A DNA stretch of 64,000 nucleotides from Thermodesulfitimonas autotrophica. GTDB taxonomy: Bacteria; Bacillota; Desulfotomaculia; Desulfotomaculales; Ammonificaceae. The position numbers and the translations under genes were made by a program. Each line of letters opens with the position of its first letter. The first letter of the stretch is position 1. Shown piece by piece: positions 44,218 to 51,989 of the stretch. The notes beneath the pieces are model-generated. The model did no database searches. It had not been told where the DNA came from and saw only the letters and a list, made by a program, of their open reading frames with translations. The stretch is from positions 496,001 to 560,000 of the forward strand of contig NZ_RKRE01000002.1 of the NCBI RefSeq assembly GCF_003815015.1, read 5' to 3'.

Positions 44218-45480
44218 CTATTTCACAAATTCGCGCGGGTCAACAATCTCCCCGGCCACCGCCGCCGCCGCGACCGCCGCCGGCGAAGCGAGATAAATCT
44301 CTGCGTTACGGTTCCCCATCCGGCCCCTGAAGTTGCGGTTCGCCGTCGAGATAACCACCTCGCCGTCCGCGGGCACACCGTTATGAGTGCCAACGCACGG
44401 TCCGCAGCCGGGCGTAACCACCGCGGCCCCCGCCTCAACCAGAGTCGCCAGGATGCCCTCCCGGAGCGCCGCAAGGTAAATCCGCCGGGAAGCGGGCGCC
44501 ACAATCAGGCGCGTCCGCGGGTGGACCTTTCTCCCGGCGAGGATCCCGGCCGCTACCCGCAAGTCCTCCAACCGGCCGTTGGTACAGGTCCCGATGAAGG
44601 CCTGATCGATCTTTAGCCCCGCTACGCTGCTGAGGGGCGCCACGTTATCCACCCGGTGGGGTTTCGCCACCTGCGGCTCAAGACCCGCCACGTCGTACTC
44701 CTTTACCGCCGCGTAAACCGCGTCCGGATCCGCGTTCACGGGCGCAAAATCGCCCGGGTTCCCGCCGTGCGCCGCAAGCCAGGCGAAGGTCTTCTCGTCC
44801 GCCTCCATTAACCCCGCTTTGGCCCCCATCTCCACGGCCATATTGGCGATGGTGAAGCGCCCCTCCTGAGAAAGCGCGCTAATCGCCTCGCCCACATACT
44901 CCACCGCCTTATAAGTGGCGCCGTCGGCGGTAAGGTCACCGATCAGGTAAAGGATGAGGTCTTTGGCGTAAACGCCACGCGGCAAGACGCCGTGGCAGAT
45001 GATCCTGATCGTCTCCGGCACCTTGAACCACATCTGCCCGGAGATAAGGGCCGCCGCCAGGTCGGTGGAACCGACGCCGGTCGCGAAGGCGTTGAGCGCC
45101 CCGTAGGTGCAGGTATGGGAGTCGGCGCCGACCACGACCGAGCCGGGCCCGAATTTCCCGCTCTCGACCATTACCTGGTGGCAGACGCCATCGCCGATAT
45201 CGTAGAGGCGGCACCCGTGCTCCCGCGCGAAATCGCGCATCAGCTTGTGGAGGTTGGAAATCCCTTCGGTGGGACTCGGCGCGCTGTGGTCGATGACGAG
45301 GTTCACCCGCTCCGGGTCAAAAAGCCGCTTCCCCTCCATCCGCTCGAAGGACTGAATCGCCAGCGGCGCCGTGCCGTCCTGAGCCATCACGCAGTCGACT
45401 TTCGCCACGACGATCTCGCCGGCCGTCGCCTTCTTGCCACTCGCCCGGGAAAGGATTTTTTCAATAATCGTCTGCCCCAA
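44218..45480 (-). CDS. leuC: LeuC-like large subunit of an aconitase-family hydro-lyase
   Basis: 420 residues. The [4Fe-4S] ligands are Cys in GTCTNGRLEDLR and the CxxC of TPGCGPCVGTHNG; VVGADSHTCTYGALNAFATG and STDLAAAL are family fingerprints. It would isomerise citrate, homocitrate or isopropylmalate together with the small subunit. The true start is TTG 45480, with AGAGGGGAT upstream; the open frame runs on into the previous gene to 45630 without similarity. The absence of leuB and the presence of an isocitrate-type dehydrogenase argue against leucine synthesis. Confidence 0.88.
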   Translation of the reverse strand: MGQTIIEKILSRASGKKATAGEIVVAKVDCVMAQDGTAPLAIQSFERMEGKRLFDPERVNLVIDHSAPSPTEGISNLHKLMRDFAREHGCRLYDIGDGVCHQVMVESGKFGPGSVVVGADSHTCTYGALNAFATGVGSTDLAAALISGQMWFKVPETIRIICHGVLPRGVYAKDLILYLIGDLTADGATYKAVEYVGEAISALSQEGRFTIANMAVEMGAKAGLMEADEKTFAWLAAHGGNPGDFAPVNADPDAVYAAVKEYDVAGLEPQVAKPHRVDNVAPLSSVAGLKIDQAFIGTCTNGRLEDLRVAAGILAGRKVHPRTRLIVAPASRRIYLAALREGILATLVEAGAAVVTPGCGPCVGTHNGVPADGEVVISTANRNFRGRMGNRNAEIYLASPAAVAAAAVAGEIVDPREFVK

Positions 45481-45484
45481 AACC

Positions 45485-46621
45485 CTATCCCCTCTTTCCG
45501 AAGTAGTCCTCGTAAATCTGCACCAGCTCCTTGTCGAAGAGCGGCCGCTTGAGGTCCACCGCCGCGCGGCGGATTTCCGGCAGGAGCTCCTCCGCCTGGT
45601 GCTTCGTAAGTTCGATGCCGTACTCCGCAAATTTGGCCCTGACGGCCGCCGTGCCCGAGTGCTTGCCGATGACGATCTGCCGCGCCAGTCCCACTTCCTC
45701 CGGCTGGAAAGCCTCGTAGGCCTTCGGGTTTTTCAGCACCCCGTCGGCGTGGATGCCCGATTCGTGGGCGAACATGTTCCGCCCCACAATTGCCTTCCAG
45801 GCGGGAAGCTCCCGGTGCGCGGCCCGGGAAACATACTCGGCAATCTCCCGGAACATCTCTGTTTTGAAGCCGAGATCGTGCCCGTAGAGAATCTTCAGCG
45901 CCATCACTACCTCTTCGAGGGCGGCGTTGCCGGCCCGCTCCCCGAGACCGCAGACGGTGACGCCGATCCAGTCGGCCCCGGCCTTAACCCCGGCCAGCGC
46001 GTTGGCGGTGGCCATGCCGAAGTCGTTGTGGGTGTGCATCTCCACCGGAATGCCGACCTCGTCGATGATCCGCTTGATATTCTCATAGGTGGTGAAGGGG
46101 TCGAGCACGCCCACGGTGTCGCAGTAGCGGAGCCTGTCGGCTCCCGCCTCCTTGGCCGCCCGCGCAAAGGTGAGCAGGAAATCCATGTCGCTTCGGGACG
46201 CGTCCTCCGCGTTTACCGAGATGTAAACGCCGTGCTTCTTCGCAAAGGCCACCGCCGCCGTCATTTTCTCTATCACCCACTCGCGGGAGGTCTGCAGCTT
46301 GTACTTGATGTGGATGTCGGAAGTGGAAATGGATATGGCCACCGCATCGACCCCGCAGGCAAGCGACGCCTCGATATCCTTGATGACGGGGCGGTTCCAA
46401 CCCATGATGCTCGCCTTCAAACCCGCCCGGCAGATCTCCTTGATCGCCTCGGCCTCGTCCCCGCCCATTACCGGGATGCCCGCCTCAATCTGGTGCACAC
46501 CGAGCTCATCTAAAAGCTTCGCGATCCGCACCTTTTCCCGGTTGGCGAAGACCACCCCCGCGGTCTGCTCGCCGTCGCGGAGGGTGGTATCAACGATCTT
46601 GATTTCTCTCCCCGCAAACAA
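45485..46621 (-). CDS. Homocitrate synthase/Re-citrate synthase-like acyltransferase (NifV family)
   Basis: 378 residues of the alpha-isopropylmalate synthase superfamily, without the C-terminal regulatory domain. [20 protein letters not shown] binds metal and 2-oxoacid; [17 protein letters not shown] and [18 protein letters not shown] complete the TIM-barrel site; [18 protein letters not shown] is the post-barrel segment. Length and motifs match NifV-type homocitrate synthases, which are close to the Re-citrate synthases of strict anaerobes. With leuC, leuD and an isocitrate-type dehydrogenase it could make 2-oxoglutarate from oxaloacetate and acetyl-CoA. The start is TTG 46621, seven bases after GAGGTG. 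Confidence 0.85.
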   Translation of the reverse strand: MFAGREIKIVDTTLRDGEQTAGVVFANREKVRIAKLLDELGVHQIEAGIPVMGGDEAEAIKEICRAGLKASIMGWNRPVIKDIEASLACGVDAVAISISTSDIHIKYKLQTSREWVIEKMTAAVAFAKKHGVYISVNAEDASRSDMDFLLTFARAAKEAGADRLRYCDTVGVLDPFTTYENIKRIIDEVGIPVEMHTHNDFGMATANALAGVKAGADWIGVTVCGLGERAGNAALEEVVMALKILYGHDLGFKTEMFREIAEYVSRAAHRELPAWKAIVGRNMFAHESGIHADGVLKNPKAYEAFQPEEVGLARQIVIGKHSGTAAVRAKFAEYGIELTKHQAEELLPEIRRAAVDLKRPLFDKELVQIYEDYFGKRG

Positions 46622-46669
46622 AATGTAACACCTCGCATGGAAAAATTTTTTAAAACAGGGCTATGACGG

Positions 46670-46867
46670 TTAGCGCTTCTGGTGCGCCCGGATGAAAGCC
46701 TCAACCGACCGGTCATAGGTCCGCTCCGCCTCGGGCGGGAAGAAGCATCCCGGAAGTTCACCCCGCCCCCGGTGGTAGGCAACGCACTCGCAACAGATTC
46801 CCTTTTTATCGCAATGGGCGTAGGTGCAGGTGCACAGCTTCAGGTTCTTCTCCTTACGGCACTCCAT
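46670..46867 (-). CDS. Small cysteine-rich protein (DUF6485-like)
   Basis: 65 residues starting [20 protein letters not shown] with eight cysteines (C3, C12, C14, C19, C24, C25, C27, C40). The [20 protein letters not shown] pattern recurs in a small family of anaerobes that I know only as a domain of unknown function; a bound metal or iron-sulfur centre is likely. The start ATG 46867 has a perfect GGGAGGTGATC ribosome binding site; an upstream in-frame extension to 46924 is unlikely. It lies between gatB and the citrate-type cluster on the same strand. Confidence 0.78.
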   Translation of the reverse strand: MECRKEKNLKLCTCTYAHCDKKGICCECVAYHRGRGELPGCFFPPEAERTYDRSVEAFIRAHQKR

Positions 46868-46960
46868 ACGATCACCTCCCGCTAACGTATGCGACAGCCG
46901 GCCCCGGCGTAAACTGCTATGCAACCTTTAACCCAACGTCCGCGCCCAAGCCTAGTAGCG

Positions 46961-48406
46961 CTAACCATCACGCAGGTTTTCCCTCAAGAGCTTGTTCACC
47001 AGCGCGGGATTCGCCTTCCCCTTGGTCGCCTTCATCACCTGGCCCACCAAGAAGCCGAGCGCCTTTTCCTTCCCCTGCCGGTAATCGGCCACCACCTTGG
47101 GGTTGGCCGCGATAACTTCCCGCACCACAGCCTCAAGCGCCGCCGCGTCGCTGATCTGAACCAGCCCCTGCTCCGCCACGATCTTTTCCGGGTCACGGCC
47201 GGAGCTGAACATCTCCTCGAAGACCGTCTTGGCAATCTTCCCGCTGATCGTCCCGCTGTCAATCAGCTTCAAGAGGGAAGCCAACTGCTCTGGCTTCACC
47301 GGCGACGCCGTAATCTCCGTATTCGTCGCGTTCAGCAGGCGCAGGAGCTCCCCCATCACCCAGTTGCTCACCGTCTTCGGTTGGGGGTAAAGCTTGACGC
47401 AGGCTTCGAAATAGTCGCCGATCTCCCGCGTGGCGGTGAGCACCCCTGCGTCGTAAGCGGGCAAGCCGTAGTCCCGCATGTAGCGCTCCCGCCGCGCATC
47501 GGGTAACTCCGGCAGGCTCCGGTAAATTTCCTCGACCCATTCCCGGCTGATCACCAGGGGCGGCAGGTCCGGCTCCGGGAAGTAGCGGTAATCGTGCGCT
47601 TCTTCCTTGCTCCGCAGCGGCAGCGTCACGCCCTTCCCCTCGTCCCAGGTTCGCGTTTCCTGGACCACCGCGCCGCCCGTTTCGAGAAGCTCAATCTGGC
47701 GCTCAATCTCGTAGGCCAGCGCCCGCTGGAGCGCCCGGAAGGAGTTAACGTTCTTTATCTCCGTTTTTACCCCGAACTCCTTCGTCCCGGCAGGGCGCAC
47801 CGAAACGTTGGCGTCAACCCGCAGCGACCCCTCTTCCATCTTGCAGTCCGAGATGCCGGTAAACTGGATGATGCTCCGCAGCTTCTCGGCGTAGGCCCGC
47901 GCTTCTTCCGGCGAGCGCATGTCGGGGGCCGAGACGATCTCTAAGAGCGGTACCCCCGTACGGTTGTAATCGACCAGCGAGTAAGGGGTAGTCGTTACCG
48001 TGCCCTGGTGCACAAGCTTTCCGGCGTCCTCTTCCATGTGGATGCGGATGATGCCCACCCGCTTGCGGCCGTTCCCGGTATCGATCTCAAGGTAGCCGTT
48101 CTGCGCTAACGGCAGGTCGTACTGGGATATCTGGTAGTTTTTCGGCAGGTCCGGGTAATAGTAATTCTTCCGGTCGAACTTACAGAAACGGGCTACCTCA
48201 CAGTTGAGCGCCAGGGCGGCACGGATACCGTACTCAACCACCTTTTTATTCAAAACCGGCAGCACGCCGGGTAAGCCCAGGCAAACCGGGCAGATGTGGG
48301 CATTCGGCGCGCCGCCGAAATGGGCGCTTGAAGCGCAAAAGATCTTGCTTTCCGTCTTGAGTTCTACGTGGATCTCCAGGCCGATTACGGCTTCGTAGGC
48401 ATTCAC
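46961..48406 (-). CDS. gatB: Glutamyl/aspartyl-tRNA amidotransferase subunit B
   Basis: 481 residues. [19 protein letters not shown] at the start, [34 protein letters not shown] and EEDAGKLVH in the kinase-like cradle are all GatB fingerprints. Residues 410-481 form the YqeY-like helical tail that contacts the tRNA. It phosphorylates and transamidates Glu-tRNA(Gln) and Asp-tRNA(Asn) with GatA and GatC. The start is GTG 48406. It lies 20 bp after gatA. The organism therefore probably makes Gln-tRNA by the indirect route. Confidence 0.96.
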   Translation of the reverse strand: MNAYEAVIGLEIHVELKTESKIFCASSAHFGGAPNAHICPVCLGLPGVLPVLNKKVVEYGIRAALALNCEVARFCKFDRKNYYYPDLPKNYQISQYDLPLAQNGYLEIDTGNGRKRVGIIRIHMEEDAGKLVHQGTVTTTPYSLVDYNRTGVPLLEIVSAPDMRSPEEARAYAEKLRSIIQFTGISDCKMEEGSLRVDANVSVRPAGTKEFGVKTEIKNVNSFRALQRALAYEIERQIELLETGGAVVQETRTWDEGKGVTLPLRSKEEAHDYRYFPEPDLPPLVISREWVEEIYRSLPELPDARRERYMRDYGLPAYDAGVLTATREIGDYFEACVKLYPQPKTVSNWVMGELLRLLNATNTEITASPVKPEQLASLLKLIDSGTISGKIAKTVFEEMFSSGRDPEKIVAEQGLVQISDAAALEAVVREVIAANPKVVADYRQGKEKALGFLVGQVMKATKGKANPALVNKLLRENLRDG

Positions 48407-48426
48407 GCTTCCGTCTGCCTCCCTTA

Positions 48427-49881
48427 TTAAAGCGGCGGCCGCCGCGTTCCCACTCCCGCCTCCTGCTCCAAGGCATAGGCCGCCTGGAGCAACCGTCCTT
48501 CCGCGAAAGGCGGGGCGATAAACTGGACGCCCACCGGCAGGTTACCGGCAAAACCGGCGGGAACCGAGATGGCCGGCAGACCCGCGAGGTTAACCGCCAA
48601 CGTGCAGATATCGGATAGGTACATCGCGAGCGGATCAGCAATTTTTTCGCCCATTTTAAAGGCCGGTGTCGGCGATGTCGGTGAAAGCAGGAGGTCGAAC
48701 TTTTCAAAGGCCGCGTCAAAATCGCGGCGGATCAAGGTGCGCACTTTAAGCGCCTTCAGGTAGTAAGCATCATAGTAACCTGCCGAGAGCGCGTAGGTCC
48801 CAAGCATAATCCGGCGCTTCACCTCCGCGCCGAACCCCGCGCTGCGCGTCTTTTTGTACATCGAAATCACGTCTTCGGCGGGCACCCGCAGGCCGTAGCG
48901 AACACCATCGTAGCGCGCCAGGTTGGAGGAAGCTTCTGCCGGCGCGATCAGGTAGTAGGTCGGTAGGGCGTACTTCGTGTGGGGCAGGGAAATCTCCCCC
49001 ACGGTCGCCCCAAGGCCCGCCAACAAGTCAACCGTCCGGTCGAGCACCGCCCTTACTTCCGGCGCGATACCCTCCCCGACGTACTCCCGCGGGATGCCGA
49101 TCCGCCAGCCCTTGATATCGGGAACCAGAAACCCAGTGTAATCGGGAACCGCGTAAGGCACCGAGGTCGAATCACGCGGGTCATGGCCGGCAATGGCGTT
49201 TAAGAGCAGCGCGCAGTCCCGCACGTCCCGCGTGATGGGTCCGATCTGGTCGAGCGAGGAAGCAAAGGCCACCAAGCCGTAACGGGAAACCAAGCCGTAG
49301 GTGGGTTTGAGCCCGACCACGCCGCAAAACGCCGCTGGCTGCCTAATCGAACCGCCCGTATCGGAACCGAGCGCCATTACCGCTTCTCCCGCAGCTACCG
49401 CGGCCGCCGAACCGCCGCTCGAGCCGCCCGGAACCCGCTCCAAGTCCCAAGGGTTAGCGGTGGGGAAAAAGCCGGAGTTCTCCGTGGAAGAACCCATCGC
49501 GAACTCGTCCATGTTCGTCTTGCCCGTGAAAAGAACGCCTTCCTTCTTGAGCCGCTCGATCACTGTGGCGTCGTACGGCGGAACAAAGCCTTTCAGGATC
49601 TTCGAAGCGCAGGTGGTTTCGACGCCCAACATGCAGATGTTGTCCTTCACCGCTACCGGGATGCCCGCGAGCGGCGGCACTTCCTCTCCGGCCGCGATCC
49701 TATCGTCGACCGCGCGCGCCTGCGCCCGCGCCTCCTCCCGCAGCAGGCAAAGATATGCCTTCACCTTCAGCTCGACGGCGTCGATGCGGTCGAAGACCGC
49801 GTCGGCAAGCTCCACCGCCCCTATTTTTCTTTCCCGCAAGAGCCGGCCAAGTTCGTGCGCCGGGGTGAAAAAGAGCTCCAA
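48427..49881 (-). CDS. gatA: Glutamyl/aspartyl-tRNA amidotransferase subunit A
   Basis: 484 residues, amidase-signature family. The catalytic Lys lies in [13 protein letters not shown], the cis-Ser and nucleophile Ser in [20 protein letters not shown]. It supplies ammonia from glutamine to GatB. I take TTG 49881, seven bases after AAGGAGG, as the start; the open frame continues upstream to 49914 only through the heptamer repeat. The gap to gatC is 169 bp, unusually long for gatCAB, and is filled by that repeat. Confidence 0.95.
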   Translation of the reverse strand: MELFFTPAHELGRLLRERKIGAVELADAVFDRIDAVELKVKAYLCLLREEARAQARAVDDRIAAGEEVPPLAGIPVAVKDNICMLGVETTCASKILKGFVPPYDATVIERLKKEGVLFTGKTNMDEFAMGSSTENSGFFPTANPWDLERVPGGSSGGSAAAVAAGEAVMALGSDTGGSIRQPAAFCGVVGLKPTYGLVSRYGLVAFASSLDQIGPITRDVRDCALLLNAIAGHDPRDSTSVPYAVPDYTGFLVPDIKGWRIGIPREYVGEGIAPEVRAVLDRTVDLLAGLGATVGEISLPHTKYALPTYYLIAPAEASSNLARYDGVRYGLRVPAEDVISMYKKTRSAGFGAEVKRRIMLGTYALSAGYYDAYYLKALKVRTLIRRDFDAAFEKFDLLLSPTSPTPAFKMGEKIADPLAMYLSDICTLAVNLAGLPAISVPAGFAGNLPVGVQFIAPPFAEGRLLQAAYALEQEAGVGTRRPPL

Positions 49882-49900
49882 GGCAACTCCTCCTTGGTTA

Positions 49901-49942
49901 CGTTCAACGTTCAACGTTCACAGTTCAACGTTCAAGGTTCGA
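49901..49942 (+). repeat. Heptamer tandem repeat (CGTTCAA) between gatC and gatA
   Basis: CGTTCAA occurs at 49901 and 49908, a shortened unit at 49915, an altered unit at 49921 and again CGTTCAA at 49929, followed by GGTTCGA. On the transcribed strand this reads (TTGAACG)n just upstream of the gatA ribosome binding site. It is a simple-sequence repeat prone to length change; no function is evident. Confidence 0.8.
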
Positions 49943-50050
49943 AGGGCAAAGCTAAAAAATCAAGTGTCACGGTGCCGCGCCCAAAACCGGGAGCCCACCC
50001 GCATATCTTTGCCGCAGTGGCTCGGGTAAAATCCAAGCACCGCCGCAATA

Positions 50051-50332
50051 TTATACGATGCGGGGAACGCGGAAAAAGCGCTCTTCCCTGTCCGGAGCGT
50101 GGGCCAGCACGGCCTCAGCATCGAGGTGCGTACCGACTTTATCCTCGCGGAAGACATTCTGCAGGGGCAAAACGTGGGCAAGCGGAGGCACATTTTCCGT
50201 ATCCAGCTCTTTCAAGACCGAAGCGTACTCGAGAATCTTCGCTAACTGCCCCGTGTACAGCTCCTTCTCTTCCTCCGTGAGCTCGAGCCGCGCTAGTAGC
50301 GCGACATGCTCCACGTCTTTCCGCGTAATCAT
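50051..50332 (-). CDS. gatC: Glutamyl/aspartyl-tRNA amidotransferase subunit C
   Basis: 93 residues. MITRKDVEHVALLARLELTE is the standard GatC start; YTGQLAKILEYASVLKELDT and FRVPRIV complete the family. GatC wraps around and stabilises GatA. The start is ATG 50332 with AAGGGAG upstream; an in-frame extension to 50359 is unlikely. It is the first gene of the gatCAB unit; the 220-bp gap upstream is shared with the divergent apgM gene. Confidence 0.93.
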   Translation of the reverse strand: MITRKDVEHVALLARLELTEEEKELYTGQLAKILEYASVLKELDTENVPPLAHVLPLQNVFREDKVGTHLDAEAVLAHAPDREERFFRVPRIV

Positions 50333-50472
50333 TTCTTTTCTCCCTTCTGCACAAACCACAGCAAATTATATCAAACTTTGGCCGCCACTAACAAGCCCTC
50401 GCTCTCAAAACCGGCCGCTCCGGGAAAAGCCTAATCTGCGCCTCAACCGCAAAAGCAGGAGCGGCGCGGAAC

Positions 50473-50502
50473 TTGTAAATCATAAAAAAATTGTGCTAAA
50501 AT
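50473..50502 (+). promoter_or_regulatory. Promoter of apgM
   Basis: TTGTAA and TAAAAT are 18 bases apart in a locally AT-rich stretch, about 55 bp upstream of the apgM start. It lies in the divergent gap with gatC. Confidence 0.6.
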
Positions 50503-50556
50503 CAAGTAACCGTGCCGTCTGTCAGCCTCAACTATTTTTAGAACGGAGGGTGCCCT

Positions 50557-51786
50557 GTGGAACTCGAAAAACTGCTTGGCGAACTCGCCCGCCCGGCTGC
50601 AACCAAAATGGTCCTGGTAGTTCTCGACGGCATCGGCGGCCTGCCGGTGCCGGAATGCGGCGGCAAAACAGAGTTGGAAGCCGCCCACACGCCGAATTTA
50701 GATGCTTTGGCCCAAAGATCGGAGCTGGGGCTCGCCCACCCGGTTCTCCCCGGTATCACTCCCGGGTCGAGCGCCGGGCACCTGGCCCTCTTCGGCTACG
50801 ATCCCCTGAAGTATATCATCGGCCGCGGCGTGCTCGAAGCCTTAGGCATCGGTTTCCCCCTTGAGCCGCAGGATGTGGCGGTGCGGGCAAACTTCGCCAC
50901 GGTGCGGCACACCCCGGAAGGGATCGTGGTTACCGACCGGCGGGCCGGACGCCCCGCCACCGAACACACCGCAAAAATCTGCGCCCTCCTGCAGGAAAAC
51001 ATCCCCGAAATCGAAGGCGTGCCTGTTTTTATCCGGCCGGTGAAGGAACACCGCTTCGTCGTCGTTTTTCGCAGCCCGGAGCTAGGGGAGCAGGTGGCCG
51101 ATACCGACCCGCAGGCCGTTGGCGCCCCGCCGCTCCCACCACGGGCGCTCACCCCGGAAGCGGCCAAGACCGCAGCCGTCGCCGCCAAGTTTTTAGAGCG
51201 GCTGGCCGCGCTCTTGAAGGACGAGCCGGCCACCAACTACGCCCTGCTGCGCGGTTTCTCCCGCCGGCCGCAGCTCACCCTTTTCCCGGAACGCTTCAAG
51301 GTTCGCGCCGGCGCGATCGCCGTCTACCCGATGTACCGGGGTCTCGCCTCTCTTACCGGGATGGAGCTTCTCCCCGTAGCCGGCGAAACCATCGCCGCCG
51401 AAATGGCCAGCCTGAAGGAAAACTGGGACGGCTACGACTTTTTCTTTCTCCACGTGAAGGGAACCGATTCCCGGGGCGAGGATGGCAACTGGGAGGGGAA
51501 GGTAAAGGTAATCGAAGAGTTCGACCGGCTCCTCCCGGAAATCCTGGCGCTTGGGCCCGACGCCCTTGTTATCACCGGCGACCACAGCACCCCCGCCGTG
51601 TACCGGGGCCACAGCTGGCACCCGGTACCTTTTCTCGTCCACTCGCGCTGGGTCCGGCCCCGCCGGGAAACACAAGGTTTTTCCGAAGCCGCATGCGCCG
51701 CCGGGACCCTGGGGCACTTCCCCCTTCTCTACACCATGAACCTGCTCCTGGCCCACGCCGGCCGTCTGACCAAGTTCAGCGCTTAA
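50557..51786 (+). CDS. apgM: Cofactor-independent phosphoglycerate mutase, archaeal type
   Basis: 409 residues of the ApgM branch of the alkaline phosphatase superfamily. VLVVLDGIGGLP provides the first metal Asp, TPGSSAGHLALFGYDP the catalytic serine, and VKGTDSRGEDGNWEGKVKVI and VITGDHSTPAVYRGHSWHPV the other metal ligands. It interconverts 3- and 2-phosphoglycerate. Start is GTG 50557 after AGAACGGAGGGTG. It is followed by an alpha-glucan phosphorylase, giving a carbohydrate-catabolic pair, although 203 bp and a hairpin lie between them. Confidence 0.93.
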   Translation: MELEKLLGELARPAATKMVLVVLDGIGGLPVPECGGKTELEAAHTPNLDALAQRSELGLAHPVLPGITPGSSAGHLALFGYDPLKYIIGRGVLEALGIGFPLEPQDVAVRANFATVRHTPEGIVVTDRRAGRPATEHTAKICALLQENIPEIEGVPVFIRPVKEHRFVVVFRSPELGEQVADTDPQAVGAPPLPPRALTPEAAKTAAVAAKFLERLAALLKDEPATNYALLRGFSRRPQLTLFPERFKVRAGAIAVYPMYRGLASLTGMELLPVAGETIAAEMASLKENWDGYDFFFLHVKGTDSRGEDGNWEGKVKVIEEFDRLLPEILALGPDALVITGDHSTPAVYRGHSWHPVPFLVHSRWVRPRRETQGFSEAACAAGTLGHFPLLYTMNLLLAHAGRLTKFSA

Positions 51787-51806
51787 GACATGGAAACGGG
51801 AAGCCC

Positions 51807-51832
51807 GCCTCCCGAGGCGGTCCCCGGGAGGC
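51807..51832 (+). other. GC-rich hairpin after apgM
   Basis: GCCTCCCG and CGGGAGGC form a perfect 8-bp stem with a 10-base loop, 21 bp after the apgM stop. No T run follows, so it may be an RNA-stability element or a Rho-dependent site and not an intrinsic terminator. Three tandem TTTGCC units follow at 51846-51863. Confidence 0.5.
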
Positions 51833-51845
51833 ACCGCCGGGTCTG

Positions 51846-51863
51846 TTTGCCTTTGCCTTTGCC
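51846..51863 (+). repeat. Short TTTGCC tandem repeat
   Basis: Three exact hexamers plus a partial fourth in the 203-bp gap between apgM and glgP. Function unknown; probably a slippage product. Confidence 0.6.
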
Positions 51864-51989
51864 TTTGGAAGCGGGTCAGACTACCTTAAAGAAACGCCTT
51901 TCCGGGACGAATATACTTTTACACAGCGAAAAGTTAGCGCCGCGAAAACCAGCCCCTTCCCGCGGCGAAAAGATAAGGAGGTAGCGCGG

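Noticed and set aside
45481-45630. N-terminal extension of leuC in the long open frame
   Set aside because: It lies within the upstream synthase gene and adds residues with no similarity; TTG 45480 with a ribosome binding site gives the family start.
43707-46621. Assignment of the cluster to leucine biosynthesis
   Set aside because: There is no leuB. The dehydrogenase has an isocitrate-type loop and the synthase lacks the leucine regulatory domain of LeuA.
51693-51989. 99-codon N-terminal extension of the glucan phosphorylase
   Set aside because: It overlaps the end of apgM and a hairpin, shows no similarity, and a perfect ribosome binding site precedes ATG 51990.
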